Positions 1 to 8,001 of a DNA stretch of 64,000 nt are shown here, piece by piece; the first letter of the stretch is position 1, and each line of letters starts with the position of its first letter. The stretch covers positions 1-64,000 of the forward strand of contig CANRCK010000002.1 of NCBI GenBank assembly GCA_947629095.1. The letters are read 5' to 3'. Under the pieces are notes generated by a model. The model was not told where the DNA came from. It ran no database searches and worked only from the letters and a program-made list of their open reading frames with translations. Source of the DNA: an uncultured Clostridia bacterium (GTDB taxonomy: Bacteria; Bacillota; Clostridia; Christensenellales; Borkfalkiaceae). The translations under genes and the position numbers were made by a program.

Positions 1-120
1 TATGTTCATCTAATTGACCAATAGGTGGCATAAATGTTAATTTGTGAATTTGATTTTAACAAATTAACAAAAAAATTAAGCCGCCCGCGCAAATTTTTGC
101 GCGGGCGGCAAGCGTTTTTT
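1..120 (+). repeat. Mini-element, copy A (short UTR, SD, tiny ORF, hairpin)
   Basis: The first 76 bases match 52334-52409 at 75 of 76 positions. The unit reads: a 21-base opening motif (starting TATGTTCA, ending TTGACCAA), an AGGTGG ribosome-binding site, an ATG at 34, an AT-rich tract, then a 14-bp GC-rich hairpin at 80-109 followed by a T6 run at 115-120. The hairpin arms differ in sequence from those of copy B but pair equally well. In this copy the frame opened at 34 has no stop before the hairpin, so translation of a defined peptide is doubtful. The promoter that precedes copy B would lie left of the window edge. Function unknown; it could be a small transcript, a leader, or the end of a mobile repeat. 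Confidence 0.6.
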
Positions 121-124
121 ACTC

Positions 125-435
125 GGCTCCCCTTAGCAAGGACGAACGAGGCATTTCATAGCACAGCGCAGTGCGCTGTGCGTGCCGAAGCGAGAAGAGT
201 GCGCGCATACGTCCCGCGCGAACGGTGCCCGAACACGGTGCTATTCCTTACGCCGTGTGAGAAAGCTGTCGAGCAATGCGAGACTGAGGGGATTGTTTTA
301 ATGGTTACGCTTACCCCCCTCAGTCATTAAAATGACAGCTCCCCCCTTGTTGCCAAGGGGGGAGCCAAGGGTTTAGGGGTGCGGGCAGACAGCCCACTTT
401 TTACTAAGGGGTGGGTGCGGCTGCCGAGGGCGGCG
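125..435 (+). repeat. Dispersed noncoding repeat, copy 1
   Basis: Segment 125-297 is repeated in inverted orientation at 52517-52688. Its core (264-297, beginning AGCTGTCGAGCA and ending GGGGATTGT) also occurs at 49020-49052 and, inverted, at 32965-32997. Bases 321-370, a CAGTCATTAAAATGACAGC block followed by a GGGGGGAGCC hairpin, recur at 49077-49124. Reading frames across it are not conserved between copies, so I treat it as noncoding. No transposase and no clear target-site duplication is visible. Confidence 0.75.
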
Positions 436-444
436 GACCGAGAT

Positions 445-472
445 AAAAAACGCCCCGCGGAAAACCGCGGGG
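445..472 (-). terminator. Intrinsic terminator of the two-component operon
   Basis: On the minus strand CCCCGCGG, a four-base loop and CCGCGGGG are followed by a CG and a T6 run. It lies 24 bases past the histidine kinase stop codon and separates that operon from the repeat cluster. Confidence 0.85.
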
Positions 473-495
473 AATAAATGCTGTTATTTATAATA

Positions 496-1545
496 CTAAA
501 ACGCGTCGTCCTCTTCAACGAGGGGCAGTTCAACGGTAAACGTGCTGCCATTGCCGGGTTCGCTTTCAGCCGAAATGCTTCCGCCCGCCAGCGTGCAGAT
601 GCGCTTGCAAATAGCAAGCCCCAAACCGTTGCCTTCGGTGAGCTTTGCGTCGGGCGAACGGTAATATCTGTCAAAGATTTTGGGAATATCCTCCTTGGGA
701 ATGCCGCAGCCCGTATCCCTTACGCAAATGACGGCATTGTCTTTTTCACGTTTGAGGGAAACGGAAATTTTTCCGCCCTCCGGGGTGAACTTGATTGCGT
801 TTGAAAGCAGATTTATCCATACCTGCCTGAGCATTGCGCCGTCGCTGTTGATGGTTATCGGCTCCAGATCGGAGTCTATTTCAATATGCTTTGAATCCCA
901 CTGCCTTTCGAGCACTATTATGCAGTCGGTTATTTCGCAGTCGAGCTTCAACGGCGCCTTTTCGCCGAGGACTTGCTGGTTTTCCACCTTGGAAAGAAGC
1001 AAAATACTGTCGGCAAGCGTGCCCAGCCTGCCCGCCTCGTCGGAAATTATTTTAAGAAATTTTTGCTCCTCCTCTTCGCTTAGTCCGCCCTCGAGAAGGA
1101 GATTTGCAAAGCCCTGTATCGAAAAGAGGGGCGTTTTTATTTCGTGCGAAAAGGTGTGCACAAAGTCGTCGCGCATGCTCTTTACCGAGCAAAGCTCGTC
1201 CGTCATTTTGTTGAAGTTTTTATAAACGCGGGCAAAGACGTCGCCTCGGCGGTAGGTTATTTTTGCCGAATAGTCGCCCGCCGCCACGCGGGAAAGACCG
1301 AATATGAGCTTTTGCGCCTTGCGGACCGCCACAAAAACTATTATGGTTATTACAACGGACAGTATGAGGGCGAGAATGAGCACGACGATTGACGCCAGGG
1401 AATATAAACTTACGCCGAGCTTGTTTTTGAGAATATATAAAATTACGAGCGACAGAACGGCAAAGCCGAGAAGTATAAGAAACGAGAACAGCGCAGTGCC
1501 CATTAAGATGAACTTGTTTTTGCTGCTCTTCCAGAATCCTTTCAC
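496..1545 (-). CDS. Membrane sensor histidine kinase
   Basis: This is a two-component sensor of 349 residues. Two membrane segments (about 13-38 and 48-74) enclose only a very short outside loop, so the signal may be sensed in the membrane or through another protein. A HAMP-like linker (about 75-125) leads to the HisKA domain with the phospho-accepting His134 in a TFSHEIKTPL motif. The C-terminal ATPase has N (NAIKF), G1 (DTGCGIP) and G2 (GNGLGLAI) boxes. The GTG start overlaps the stop of the upstream response regulator (GTGA), which indicates translational coupling with its cognate partner. No target gene adjoins it, so the stimulus is not predictable. Confidence 0.92.
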   Translation of the reverse strand: MKGFWKSSKNKFILMGTALFSFLILLGFAVLSLVILYILKNKLGVSLYSLASIVVLILALILSVVITIIVFVAVRKAQKLIFGLSRVAAGDYSAKITYRRGDVFARVYKNFNKMTDELCSVKSMRDDFVHTFSHEIKTPLFSIQGFANLLLEGGLSEEEEQKFLKIISDEAGRLGTLADSILLLSKVENQQVLGEKAPLKLDCEITDCIIVLERQWDSKHIEIDSDLEPITINSDGAMLRQVWINLLSNAIKFTPEGGKISVSLKREKDNAVICVRDTGCGIPKEDIPKIFDRYYRSPDAKLTEGNGLGLAICKRICTLAGGSISAESEPGNGSTFTVELPLVEEDDAF

Positions 1546-2213
1546 TTTTTAATCACCGCCTTATATCCCACTCCCCTTATAGTGCAAATTTCAAACTCCG
1601 GGAAGTTTTCAAAACGCTTGCGCAGCCTGTTCACGTGGGTGCGCACGGTGCTTTCGTCGCTCTCGGAGGTGTATCCCCACACGCTGTCCAAAATGTTGTC
1701 CTTTGTGAAGATTTTGCCGGGATATGACAGGAGAAGAAACAAGAGCTGGAACTCCTTTGAAGTGAGATCGATTGTTTCGCCGCCGCGGGTGATTGTTTGC
1801 GACGCCTGGTCCACCACCATGTCGCCTATTACTATCTTGCCCTCGTTGGAAATTTTGCAGCGGCGGAGTATGGCGTCTATGCGCCATATAAGCTCCTGAA
1901 AGTCCACGGGCTTTGTGAGATAGTCGTCGCAGCCGACGGCAAAGCCGTGACCCTTGTCCGTGATGGCGTCCTTTGCGGTGAGCATTATCACGGGGGTGTT
2001 CAAGCCCATTGCGTGCACCTTTTCAACAAAGGCATAGCCGTCCATACCGGGCATCATTATGTCCGTTATTATAAGGTCTATGCTCTGGGTGCGCATAATG
2101 GAAAGCGCGTTCTCCCCGTTGGGGGCGGAAAAAACCGTGTAACGCTGCTTGAGTCTTGTGGAAACCAATAAACGGACGTTGGAATCGTCCTCAACCAAGA
2201 GAATATTTGCCAT
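1542..2213 (-). CDS. OmpR/PhoB-type response regulator
   Basis: This 223-residue DNA-binding response regulator is the partner of the histidine kinase encoded immediately downstream with a four-base overlap. The receiver domain (1-120) has acidic residues near the N-terminus (VEDD), the phospho-acceptor Asp51 in TDIMMPGMDG, and the switch Thr and Lys later in LTAKD and TKP. The C-terminal winged-helix domain (about 125-223) ends with the typical RGVGYK hairpin. The ATG is preceded by an AAGGTG ribosome-binding site. A sigma-A-like promoter lies about 20 bases upstream of it. Family assignment is secure; the regulon is unknown. Confidence 0.93.
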   Translation of the reverse strand: MANILLVEDDSNVRLLVSTRLKQRYTVFSAPNGENALSIMRTQSIDLIITDIMMPGMDGYAFVEKVHAMGLNTPVIMLTAKDAITDKGHGFAVGCDDYLTKPVDFQELIWRIDAILRRCKISNEGKIVIGDMVVDQASQTITRGGETIDLTSKEFQLLFLLLSYPGKIFTKDNILDSVWGYTSESDESTVRTHVNRLRKRFENFPEFEICTIRGVGYKAVIKK

Positions 2214-2233
2214 AATTTTTCACCTTCTTAACT

Positions 2234-2262
2234 ATTTTATTATAAAATGGGCAAAAAATCAA
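2234..2262 (-). promoter_or_regulatory. Promoter of the response regulator/kinase operon
   Basis: On the minus strand TTGATT (2257-2262), a 17-base spacer and TAAAAT (2234-2239) precede the response regulator ATG by 20 bases. The -35 matches consensus at four of six positions and the -10 at five. Confidence 0.55.
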
Positions 2263-2424
2263 TAGCGCTTTGCGTTCATTTAGTGTAAAATATAAAAAAA
2301 TAACTGCCCGAATGTCTGTTACGGAGTAAAAAATAAATCCGCGCGGGTTTATACGTATTTACACACATTGATATACTTTTGGGTGAAGGCGGGGGATAGC
2401 AACCCCGCGGCTCGGAATAAATTT

Positions 2425-3576
2425 ATGAAAATCGTTATAGTTATCGACTTAATCGACAACCTCACAAACGGGTCCGTTATGACCGCAAGGCGCTTTGCTG
2501 ACGGTCTGCGCGAACGCGGGCACACGGTTAAAATAGTTGCAGTGGGAACCGCCGACGGGGACGGCGTGAACGTGAAGGAGAGATATGTGCCCTTGCTCAC
2601 CGAGGTTTCGGCTAAAAACCAGATAAAGTTTGGCAAGTTCGAGCGGAAAAAGATTGAAGAAGCGTTTGCGGACGCAGACTTGGTTCACTTTATTTTTCCC
2701 TTCAAGCTTGAAAAGAAGTGCAAAAAGCTTGCCGATAAAATGGGCATACCGACTACGGCGGCTTTCCACGTACAGCCGGAGGATATTAGTTACAACGCGC
2801 ACTTAAACTGGATTCCGGGGATAAATAAATTTATTTACGGATTGTTCAGGAGAAAATTCTATAAAAAATTCCACCGCATCCACTGCCCCTCGGAATTTAT
2901 TGCGGAACAGCTTACAGAGCACGGGTACAAGGCAAAGCTATACGTTATTTCCAATGGATTCGACAGAAATTTTTGCCCGCCCGAAACGAAGGTAAAAAAC
3001 GAAAAATTCGAAATTGTTATGGTGGGCAGGCTTGCCCCCGAAAAGAAACAGAAAATTTTGATTTCCGCCGTTGCGCGGTCGGCTTATAAGGATAAAATCC
3101 ACCTTACCCTGCTCGGAAACGGTCCGCTGAAAAAAAAGCTGCAAAAACAGGCTGCAAAGCTGAAAGTAGACTGTTCGTTTGACTTTTTGCCGAAGGCGCA
3201 GCTGATTAAAAAGCTGCAGTCGAGCGACCTTTATGTGCACGCTTCAACCGTTGAAATAGAGGCAATAGCCTGCATAGAGGCGATTGCGTGCGGGCTTGTG
3301 CCCGTAATCTCCGACTCGAGCCTTTCCGCCACGCCGCAGTTTGCGCTGGACAAGCGTTCGCTGTTTAAAAACGACGACGTTGCGGAGCTTGCAAAAAAGA
3401 TAGATTATTGGCTGGAAAACGAAAACGAGCGGCTGAGAATGAGCGGCGTTTACGCCGCTTCCGCGGGGAACTATCAGTTGGAGTATTCGCTTGAACGCGC
3501 CGAAAAAATGTTCGGGGACGAAATTGCCGACTGCCGCGGCGCAAGCAGGCAAAGCGAAAGAACGCCCGAAATATAA
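2425..3576 (+). CDS. GT4-family glycosyltransferase
   Basis: This 383-residue protein has the two Rossmann domains of GT-B glycosyltransferases. The N-terminal half carries a conserved opening (MKIVIVIDLIDNLTNGS) typical of CotSA- or lipid-glycosylating GT4 proteins. The C-terminal half has the GRLAPEKK motif (around residue 200) and an E-x7-E-like donor site (EIEAIACIEAIACG, about residues 275-290). I chose the ATG at 2425 because the longer frame from 2368 adds a segment unlike the family; the ribosome-binding site is weak. It stands alone on the plus strand and ends in its own terminator. The acceptor, lipid or polysaccharide, cannot be read from the sequence. Confidence 0.85.
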   Translation: MKIVIVIDLIDNLTNGSVMTARRFADGLRERGHTVKIVAVGTADGDGVNVKERYVPLLTEVSAKNQIKFGKFERKKIEEAFADADLVHFIFPFKLEKKCKKLADKMGIPTTAAFHVQPEDISYNAHLNWIPGINKFIYGLFRRKFYKKFHRIHCPSEFIAEQLTEHGYKAKLYVISNGFDRNFCPPETKVKNEKFEIVMVGRLAPEKKQKILISAVARSAYKDKIHLTLLGNGPLKKKLQKQAAKLKVDCSFDFLPKAQLIKKLQSSDLYVHASTVEIEAIACIEAIACGLVPVISDSSLSATPQFALDKRSLFKNDDVAELAKKIDYWLENENERLRMSGVYAASAGNYQLEYSLERAEKMFGDEIADCRGASRQSERTPEI

Positions 3577-3665
3577 CCCCAAAACGGAGTCTGCCGAAGG
3601 AATGTATTCATAGAGAATCAAGAAAAACTTAATTTTATATCGGAATACACCTTTGGGCGAGTCAC

Positions 3666-3697
3666 AAAAACGGCGAGGAACTTTCCTCGCCGTTTTT
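3666..3697 (+). terminator. Intrinsic terminator after the GT4 gene
   Basis: CGGCGAGGA, a short loop and TCCTCGCCG are followed by T5, about 90 bases past the GT4 stop. The A5 run at the left end also gives a possible terminator on the other strand. Confidence 0.8.
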
Positions 3698-3962
3698 AGA
3701 TGATTTTTATAGCGCTTTCAGATACTTTTTGCTTGCACCAATGCTACTTCAAGCCTCTGAACGAGGCGGAGTACGCATAAAGCCCGTGTTTTCTTCGACC
3801 TGCGAAAGATTGCTCATGCCGGAGAGACCAGCGAGTACGCCCTCGCGCGAGGCGGCAAACCTTATGGCAAAACTTTCTCTCTATAAGCGGATTCCGCTTG
3901 TTGTGGGTCGATTGAAGTAGATTAAGACAAAACTTTAAAAAATTTAAAATATTGAATTTGGC
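3698..3962. other. Intergenic stretch with possible gene remnants
   Basis: Together with 3577-3665 this gap between two genes exceeds 300 bases. Bases 3721-3925 are more GC-rich than the surrounding intergenic DNA and look formerly coding. In different frames one can read short protein-like runs, for example DLRKIAHAGETSEYALARGG over about 3799-3860, ending in a stop after KTFSL. No start with a ribosome-binding site serves them and I do not recognise the family. A 63-codon frame at 3729-3920 is also possible but has no ribosome-binding site. Confidence 0.3.
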
Positions 3963-3991
3963 TTGCAATTGATTACAGGTTAATGTATAAT
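3963..3991 (+). promoter_or_regulatory. Promoter of the O-antigen-ligase-like gene
   Basis: TTGCAA (3963-3968), a 17-base spacer and a perfect TATAAT (3986-3991) precede the predicted start at 4024, giving a leader of about 26 bases. Confidence 0.8.
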
Positions 3992-4023
3992 ACTATTCGT
4001 AATACGTGTAGGCGATTAAAAAA

Positions 4024-5472
4024 TTGATTGGAAACGGCATAGATAAAACCAAACGGGATACCGTTGTAAAATACGTTAAAGCTGCGCTTACGTCACCCCT
4101 GTTCCCCTATATTACGGCGGCGGTGATGTTGCTGTGCTATTACGCAGGCTTGGACATAGTGGCAATATATTACCTTGCCATAACCGCCCTGCTTATACTG
4201 CTTTTGCTTGACGACCTTACCCCGCTTATAACATTCTTTTTGTTTTTGCTCGTATTCATATCCTATAAAAATTCGCCGTCGTACGACACCCAAAGCGGAT
4301 ACTATTTTCAGCCCGCGATATTGATTCAGACCATAATTGCCGCGGGGGCTGTGGTGTGCGCCTGCATTTACAGGGTTATACTCACCGCCGTAAAAAAACG
4401 GTTTAAACCCACTTCCGTTTTCCTTGGGCTGTGCGTCCTGTCCGCGTCCTTCCTTTTGAACGGCGTTTCAAACGGAAACGGCATAATGAATTTCGGATAC
4501 GGCGTTTTGCTGTCGCTCGTGTATCTCGGGATATTTGTTCTGCTTAAAGATAACCTTAAAATAGACGGAAATTCCTACAAGCTTTTGGCGCACGCGTTTG
4601 CGGCGCTGAGCATTTTGCTGGTTACGGAGCTATACGTGGCGCATCTCACGCGCGATGGGATATACGTTAACGGCGTGATAAACCGCGAAGGCTTTTCGTT
4701 CGGGTGGGGCGTTTACAACACCATGGGATTTTTGCTGCTTTTATGCATTCCCTCGGTGATGTATCTTGCAAGCATATATAAACACGGATATCTTTTTACA
4801 ATATACTCCCTGTTTTTGGCGTTTTCCTGCTTTATGTCAATGAGCCGGCAGGCGATGGTCGGGGTTTGCATTATCTACCCCGTGAGCGCGCTTTTGCTGT
4901 TCATTAAAGCGGGGCGAAAAAAGATACATCTTATTATATATATTATATTTGCACTTGCGGCACTTGCCTTTGTGGTGCTGGAATGGAAAAATATTTTTAA
5001 TGTTTTCAAGCAGATTTTTGCAAACATTATGGACGACGAGGGAGTGCTGCACGGAAGCGGGCGCATGGAGCTGTATAAAACCGCCCTGGACGACTTTGCG
5101 TCGTCGCCGATATTCGGCGTGGGGTTCTTCAACGCGGAAATAACCAAACCGGACGTTACCGGGCTGGGGCTGAACCTCCACTTCTACCACAATACTATTC
5201 TGCAAATGATGGGTTCCTGCGGTATGGTGGGGTTGATATGCTACGTGGTGCACCGCATTACAACCGTGCTGTGCTTCTGCAACAACATTACCGTGGACAG
5301 AAGCTACGTGGGGCTTTCCATTATGGTTATATTGCTTTTAAGTCTTGTGGACGTGCATATGTTCGACGTGTTGCCGACGTTTGTATACAGTTTTCTTCTT
5401 GCGGTGGTTGTAGCCACCGACAAAAAACCCGAGTACACAACAACAAAAACGATTACGATAAGAATAGATTAA
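4024..5472 (+). CDS. O-antigen ligase/polymerase-like membrane protein (Wzy_C)
   Basis: This 482-residue polytopic protein has about ten to twelve membrane segments. Toward the C-terminus it has the signature of the Wzy_C/WaaL family: GSGRMELYKTAL, SSPIFGVGF and an HFYHNTILQ loop, about residues 340-400. Such enzymes join or polymerise undecaprenyl-linked glycans outside the membrane. The proposed start is TTG, because the first ATG would remove the first hydrophobic segment; the ribosome-binding site is poor. It faces the long polysaccharide operon across a shared terminator but has its own promoter. A second, unrelated polymerase-like gene lies inside that operon, so this one may act as ligase or serve another glycan. 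Confidence 0.8.
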   Translation: MIGNGIDKTKRDTVVKYVKAALTSPLFPYITAAVMLLCYYAGLDIVAIYYLAITALLILLLLDDLTPLITFFLFLLVFISYKNSPSYDTQSGYYFQPAILIQTIIAAGAVVCACIYRVILTAVKKRFKPTSVFLGLCVLSASFLLNGVSNGNGIMNFGYGVLLSLVYLGIFVLLKDNLKIDGNSYKLLAHAFAALSILLVTELYVAHLTRDGIYVNGVINREGFSFGWGVYNTMGFLLLLCIPSVMYLASIYKHGYLFTIYSLFLAFSCFMSMSRQAMVGVCIIYPVSALLLFIKAGRKKIHLIIYIIFALAALAFVVLEWKNIFNVFKQIFANIMDDEGVLHGSGRMELYKTALDDFASSPIFGVGFFNAEITKPDVTGLGLNLHFYHNTILQMMGSCGMVGLICYVVHRITTVLCFCNNITVDRSYVGLSIMVILLLSLVDVHMFDVLPTFVYSFLLAVVVATDKKPEYTTTKTITIRID

Positions 5473-5483
5473 TATCATAATAA

Positions 5484-5524
5484 AATACTCCCGCGGGACG
5501 CAAGGTCCCGCGGGAGTATTTTTT
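5484..5524. terminator. Bidirectional terminator between convergent units
   Basis: A 15-bp stem (AATACTCCCGCGGGA with its complement) is flanked by A-rich and T-rich runs, so it works on both strands. It ends both the plus-strand ligase-like gene and the minus-strand polysaccharide operon, whose last stop is 11 bases away. Confidence 0.92.
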
Positions 5525-5534
5525 ATTGCACACC

Positions 5535-6125
5535 TTATTTGAGAGTATTCCAAAGTTGGTCCTTTGCGGACATTGCAAGCGGAGTGCCGTCCTCAAGCGT
5601 ATATCCCGAGGCGGAAGCGCTGCCGCAATATTTGCCTTTTACGTGCCAGTCTATCCCTATCGCGGGGTCGTTCCAGGCTATGCCGCCCTCGTCGCCGGGG
5701 TGATAATAGTCGGTGACCTTATAGCAAAATTCCGCCGTGTCCGAGAGCACTAAAAAGCCGTGGGCAAAGCCTTCGGGAATGAAGAACTGCTTTTTGTTCC
5801 CGGCGGAAAGCTCCAGCCCGTACCATTTGCCGTAAGTTTTGCTGCCCTGCCGCAAATCCACGGCAACGTCGAACACAGTGCCAAAAACCACGCGCACAAG
5901 CTTGGCTTGGGGATATTTTATCTGGAAGTGCAGACCCCTTAAAACGCCCTTTACGCTCATGGATTGGTTGTCCTGCACGAACTCCGCAAAAATCCCCGCC
6001 TCGGCCGCGTCGCGCTTGTTGTAAGTCTCCGAAAAATATCCGCGGCTGTCCCCGTGGACGGCAGGATCTATGACGCAAAGCCCCTCTATTCCGCCGACGT
6101 TTTTTTGAACCTTTATCTGCCCCAT
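5535..6125 (-). CDS. rfbC: dTDP-4-dehydrorhamnose 3,5-epimerase
   Basis: RfbC (RmlC) epimerises dTDP-4-keto-6-deoxyglucose at C3 and C5, the third step of dTDP-L-rhamnose synthesis in the cytosol. The 196-residue cupin has the hallmark DSRGYFSETYN segment, VLRGLHFQ with the catalytic His, and FFIPEGFAHGFLVL. Length fits the family (about 180-200). I use the ATG at 6125, which begins MGQIKVQ and overlaps the end of rfbD by 13 bases; the longer frame would add a foreign 23-residue tail. It is the last gene of the 18-gene unit, immediately before the terminator. Confidence 0.93.
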   Translation of the reverse strand: MGQIKVQKNVGGIEGLCVIDPAVHGDSRGYFSETYNKRDAAEAGIFAEFVQDNQSMSVKGVLRGLHFQIKYPQAKLVRVVFGTVFDVAVDLRQGSKTYGKWYGLELSAGNKKQFFIPEGFAHGFLVLSDTAEFCYKVTDYYHPGDEGGIAWNDPAIGIDWHVKGKYCGSASASGYTLEDGTPLAMSAKDQLWNTLK

Positions 6126-6979
6126 AAATCTTTTATCTCCGATAAATATCTTTTGAGCGCGTCCCGCCAATCGGGCAGGGGTGTAAACCCGCACGCGGCG
6201 AGCTTGCTTTTATCCAGCCTGCCGTTATAGGGGCGCGCCGCCTTTGAAAGCCCGTATTCCGCGGTGGATACGGGAATTACCCGGGTGGAGTACCCCGCCT
6301 GCCTGAAAATTTCCACAGCAAAATCGTACCAACTGATATATCCGCCCCCGTTTGTGGCGTGATAGCAGCCGTATTTTTCCGTTTCGATCATATCTACGAG
6401 CAGGCGCGCCAAATCGCACGTGTATGTGGGCGTGCCGATTTGGTCGTTCACAACTTTAAGAAAAGCGTGCGTTTTGCCGAGCTTCAACATTGTTTTTACA
6501 AAGTTTCCGCCGTTTTTGCCGAACACCCACGCTATGCGCACTATAAAAAATTTTGAAAGATTTTCCCTTACGGCAAGCTCTCCTTCGAGCTTGGTTTTGC
6601 CGTAGACGTTGAGGGGGGAAAATTCCGTGCAGTCGGGGTTGAGCGGCTCCTCGCCCTGCCCGCAAAAAACGTAGTCGGTGGAGATATACATCATTTTGCA
6701 GCCGAGTTTTTTGCACTCCCTTGCTATGTTCTCCGTTCCCTTTGCGTTGACGAGCCGAACCCTTTCCGCGTTGTCCTCGGCGGCGTCCACAGCCGTCCAT
6801 GCCGCACAGTGGATAACAGCTTGCGGGAGAATTTTTTCCATTGCGCGCGCAACACTTTGGGCGTCGGTTATATCCATTTCGCCGATATCCGTGCCCACAG
6901 CCTCGTGCCCGCGGCTTGCAAGCTCCTTTAAAACGTCATAGCCCAACTGCCCGTTGGCGCCCGTTACGAGTACTTTCAT
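6113..6979 (-). CDS. rfbD: dTDP-4-dehydrorhamnose reductase
   Basis: RfbD (RmlD) carries out the NAD(P)H-dependent final step to dTDP-L-rhamnose. The 288-residue extended SDR protein has the nucleotide-binding GANGQLGYD near the N-terminus, then STDYVFCGQ and the catalytic Y-x3-K in NVYGKTKLEGE. The C-terminal part has the substrate-binding region with RPYNGRLDKSK. It overlaps rfbB by four bases upstream and rfbC downstream, so the rhamnose genes are translationally coupled in the order A-B-D-C. Confidence 0.95.
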   Translation of the reverse strand: MKVLVTGANGQLGYDVLKELASRGHEAVGTDIGEMDITDAQSVARAMEKILPQAVIHCAAWTAVDAAEDNAERVRLVNAKGTENIARECKKLGCKMMYISTDYVFCGQGEEPLNPDCTEFSPLNVYGKTKLEGELAVRENLSKFFIVRIAWVFGKNGGNFVKTMLKLGKTHAFLKVVNDQIGTPTYTCDLARLLVDMIETEKYGCYHATNGGGYISWYDFAVEIFRQAGYSTRVIPVSTAEYGLSKAARPYNGRLDKSKLAACGFTPLPDWRDALKRYLSEIKDLWGR

Positions 6980-7998
6980 TCCCTGTTCCCGTACATTTTT
7001 TCGTAATAATTTTTATATTCGCCCGATATTATAGTCTCCCACCATTCGCGGTTTTCAAGGTACCACTCCACCGTCCTTTTGATTCCGTCCTCAAATTTGG
7101 TTTCGGGCAGCCAGCCAAGCTCGCCGCTTATCTTGGAGGGGTCTATGGCGTAGCGCATATCATGCCCCTTTCTGTCGGCAACGTGCCTTATAAGGCTTTC
7201 GGGCTTGCCCAAAAGCCCGCATATGAGCTTTACAACATCTATGTTCCGCATTTCGTTGTGTCCGCCGACGTTGTATACTTCGCCCGGCTTGCCTTGGTGG
7301 ATAATGAGGTCCACGGCGCGGCAGTGGTCCTCTACATACAGCCAGTCGCGCACGTTTAATCCCTCCCCGTACACGGGCAGGGGCTTATCGTTGAGGGCGT
7401 TAGCTATAATAAGCGGTATCAATTTTTCGGGGAATTGATAGGGTCCGTAGTTGTTGGAACAGCGGCTTATGCTCACGGGCAGACCGTAAGTTCTGTGATA
7501 TGCCAGAACGAGGAGGTCCGCCGAAGCCTTGGAGCCGGAATAGGGGCTGCTTGTGTGCAGGGGAGTGCTTTCGGTAAAAAATAAATCGGGTCTGTCGAGC
7601 GGCAGGTCGCCGTAGACCTCGTCGGTGGAAATCTGGTGGAACCTTTTTGCACCGTATTCGAGGCAGGCGTCCATAAGGGTTGCCGTGCCTATTATATTTG
7701 TCATTAAAAATACCGACGGGTTGTATATGCTCCTGTCCACGTGGGTTTCAGCCGCAAAGTTTACCACAATATCCGGTTTTTCCTCGCCGAACAGCTTGAA
7801 AACTCCCTCCCTGTCACATATATCCAGCTTTACAAAGCGGAAGCGGGGGTTGCTTATAACGCCTTTAAGCGTGGAAAGATTGCCCGCATAAGTGAGCTTA
7901 TCCACGCAGACGATTCTGTACGACGGATACTTTTTGAGCATATGGAATATGAAGTTGGAGCCTATGAAGCCCGCGCCGCCCGTTACGATTATGGTCAT
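6976..7998 (-). CDS. rfbB: dTDP-glucose 4,6-dehydratase
   Basis: RfbB (RmlB) converts dTDP-glucose to dTDP-4-keto-6-deoxyglucose. The 340-residue extended SDR has GGAGFIGSNF at the N-terminus, the STDEVYGDL active-site Asp/Glu pair characteristic of 4,6-dehydratases, and the catalytic Y-x3-K in SPYSGSKASAD. Later motifs (SRCSNNYGPYQFPEKLIP, NVRDWLYVEDHC) also match RmlB. Length is as expected. It lies three bases downstream of rfbA and overlaps rfbD. Confidence 0.96.
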   Translation of the reverse strand: MTIIVTGGAGFIGSNFIFHMLKKYPSYRIVCVDKLTYAGNLSTLKGVISNPRFRFVKLDICDREGVFKLFGEEKPDIVVNFAAETHVDRSIYNPSVFLMTNIIGTATLMDACLEYGAKRFHQISTDEVYGDLPLDRPDLFFTESTPLHTSSPYSGSKASADLLVLAYHRTYGLPVSISRCSNNYGPYQFPEKLIPLIIANALNDKPLPVYGEGLNVRDWLYVEDHCRAVDLIIHQGKPGEVYNVGGHNEMRNIDVVKLICGLLGKPESLIRHVADRKGHDMRYAIDPSKISGELGWLPETKFEDGIKRTVEWYLENREWWETIISGEYKNYYEKMYGNRE

Positions 7999-8001
7999 TT
8001 T

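Noticed and set aside
34-330. 98-codon frame at the left end
   Set aside because: It crosses the mini-element hairpin and repeat copy 1. In copy B the same start is followed by a stop after 14 codons, and the rest of the frame is not conserved in other repeat copies.
2263-2424. Riboswitch in the GT4 leader (GGGG/CCCC hairpin near 2392-2407)
   Set aside because: The hairpin is short and matches no riboswitch consensus I know; no terminator alternative is present.
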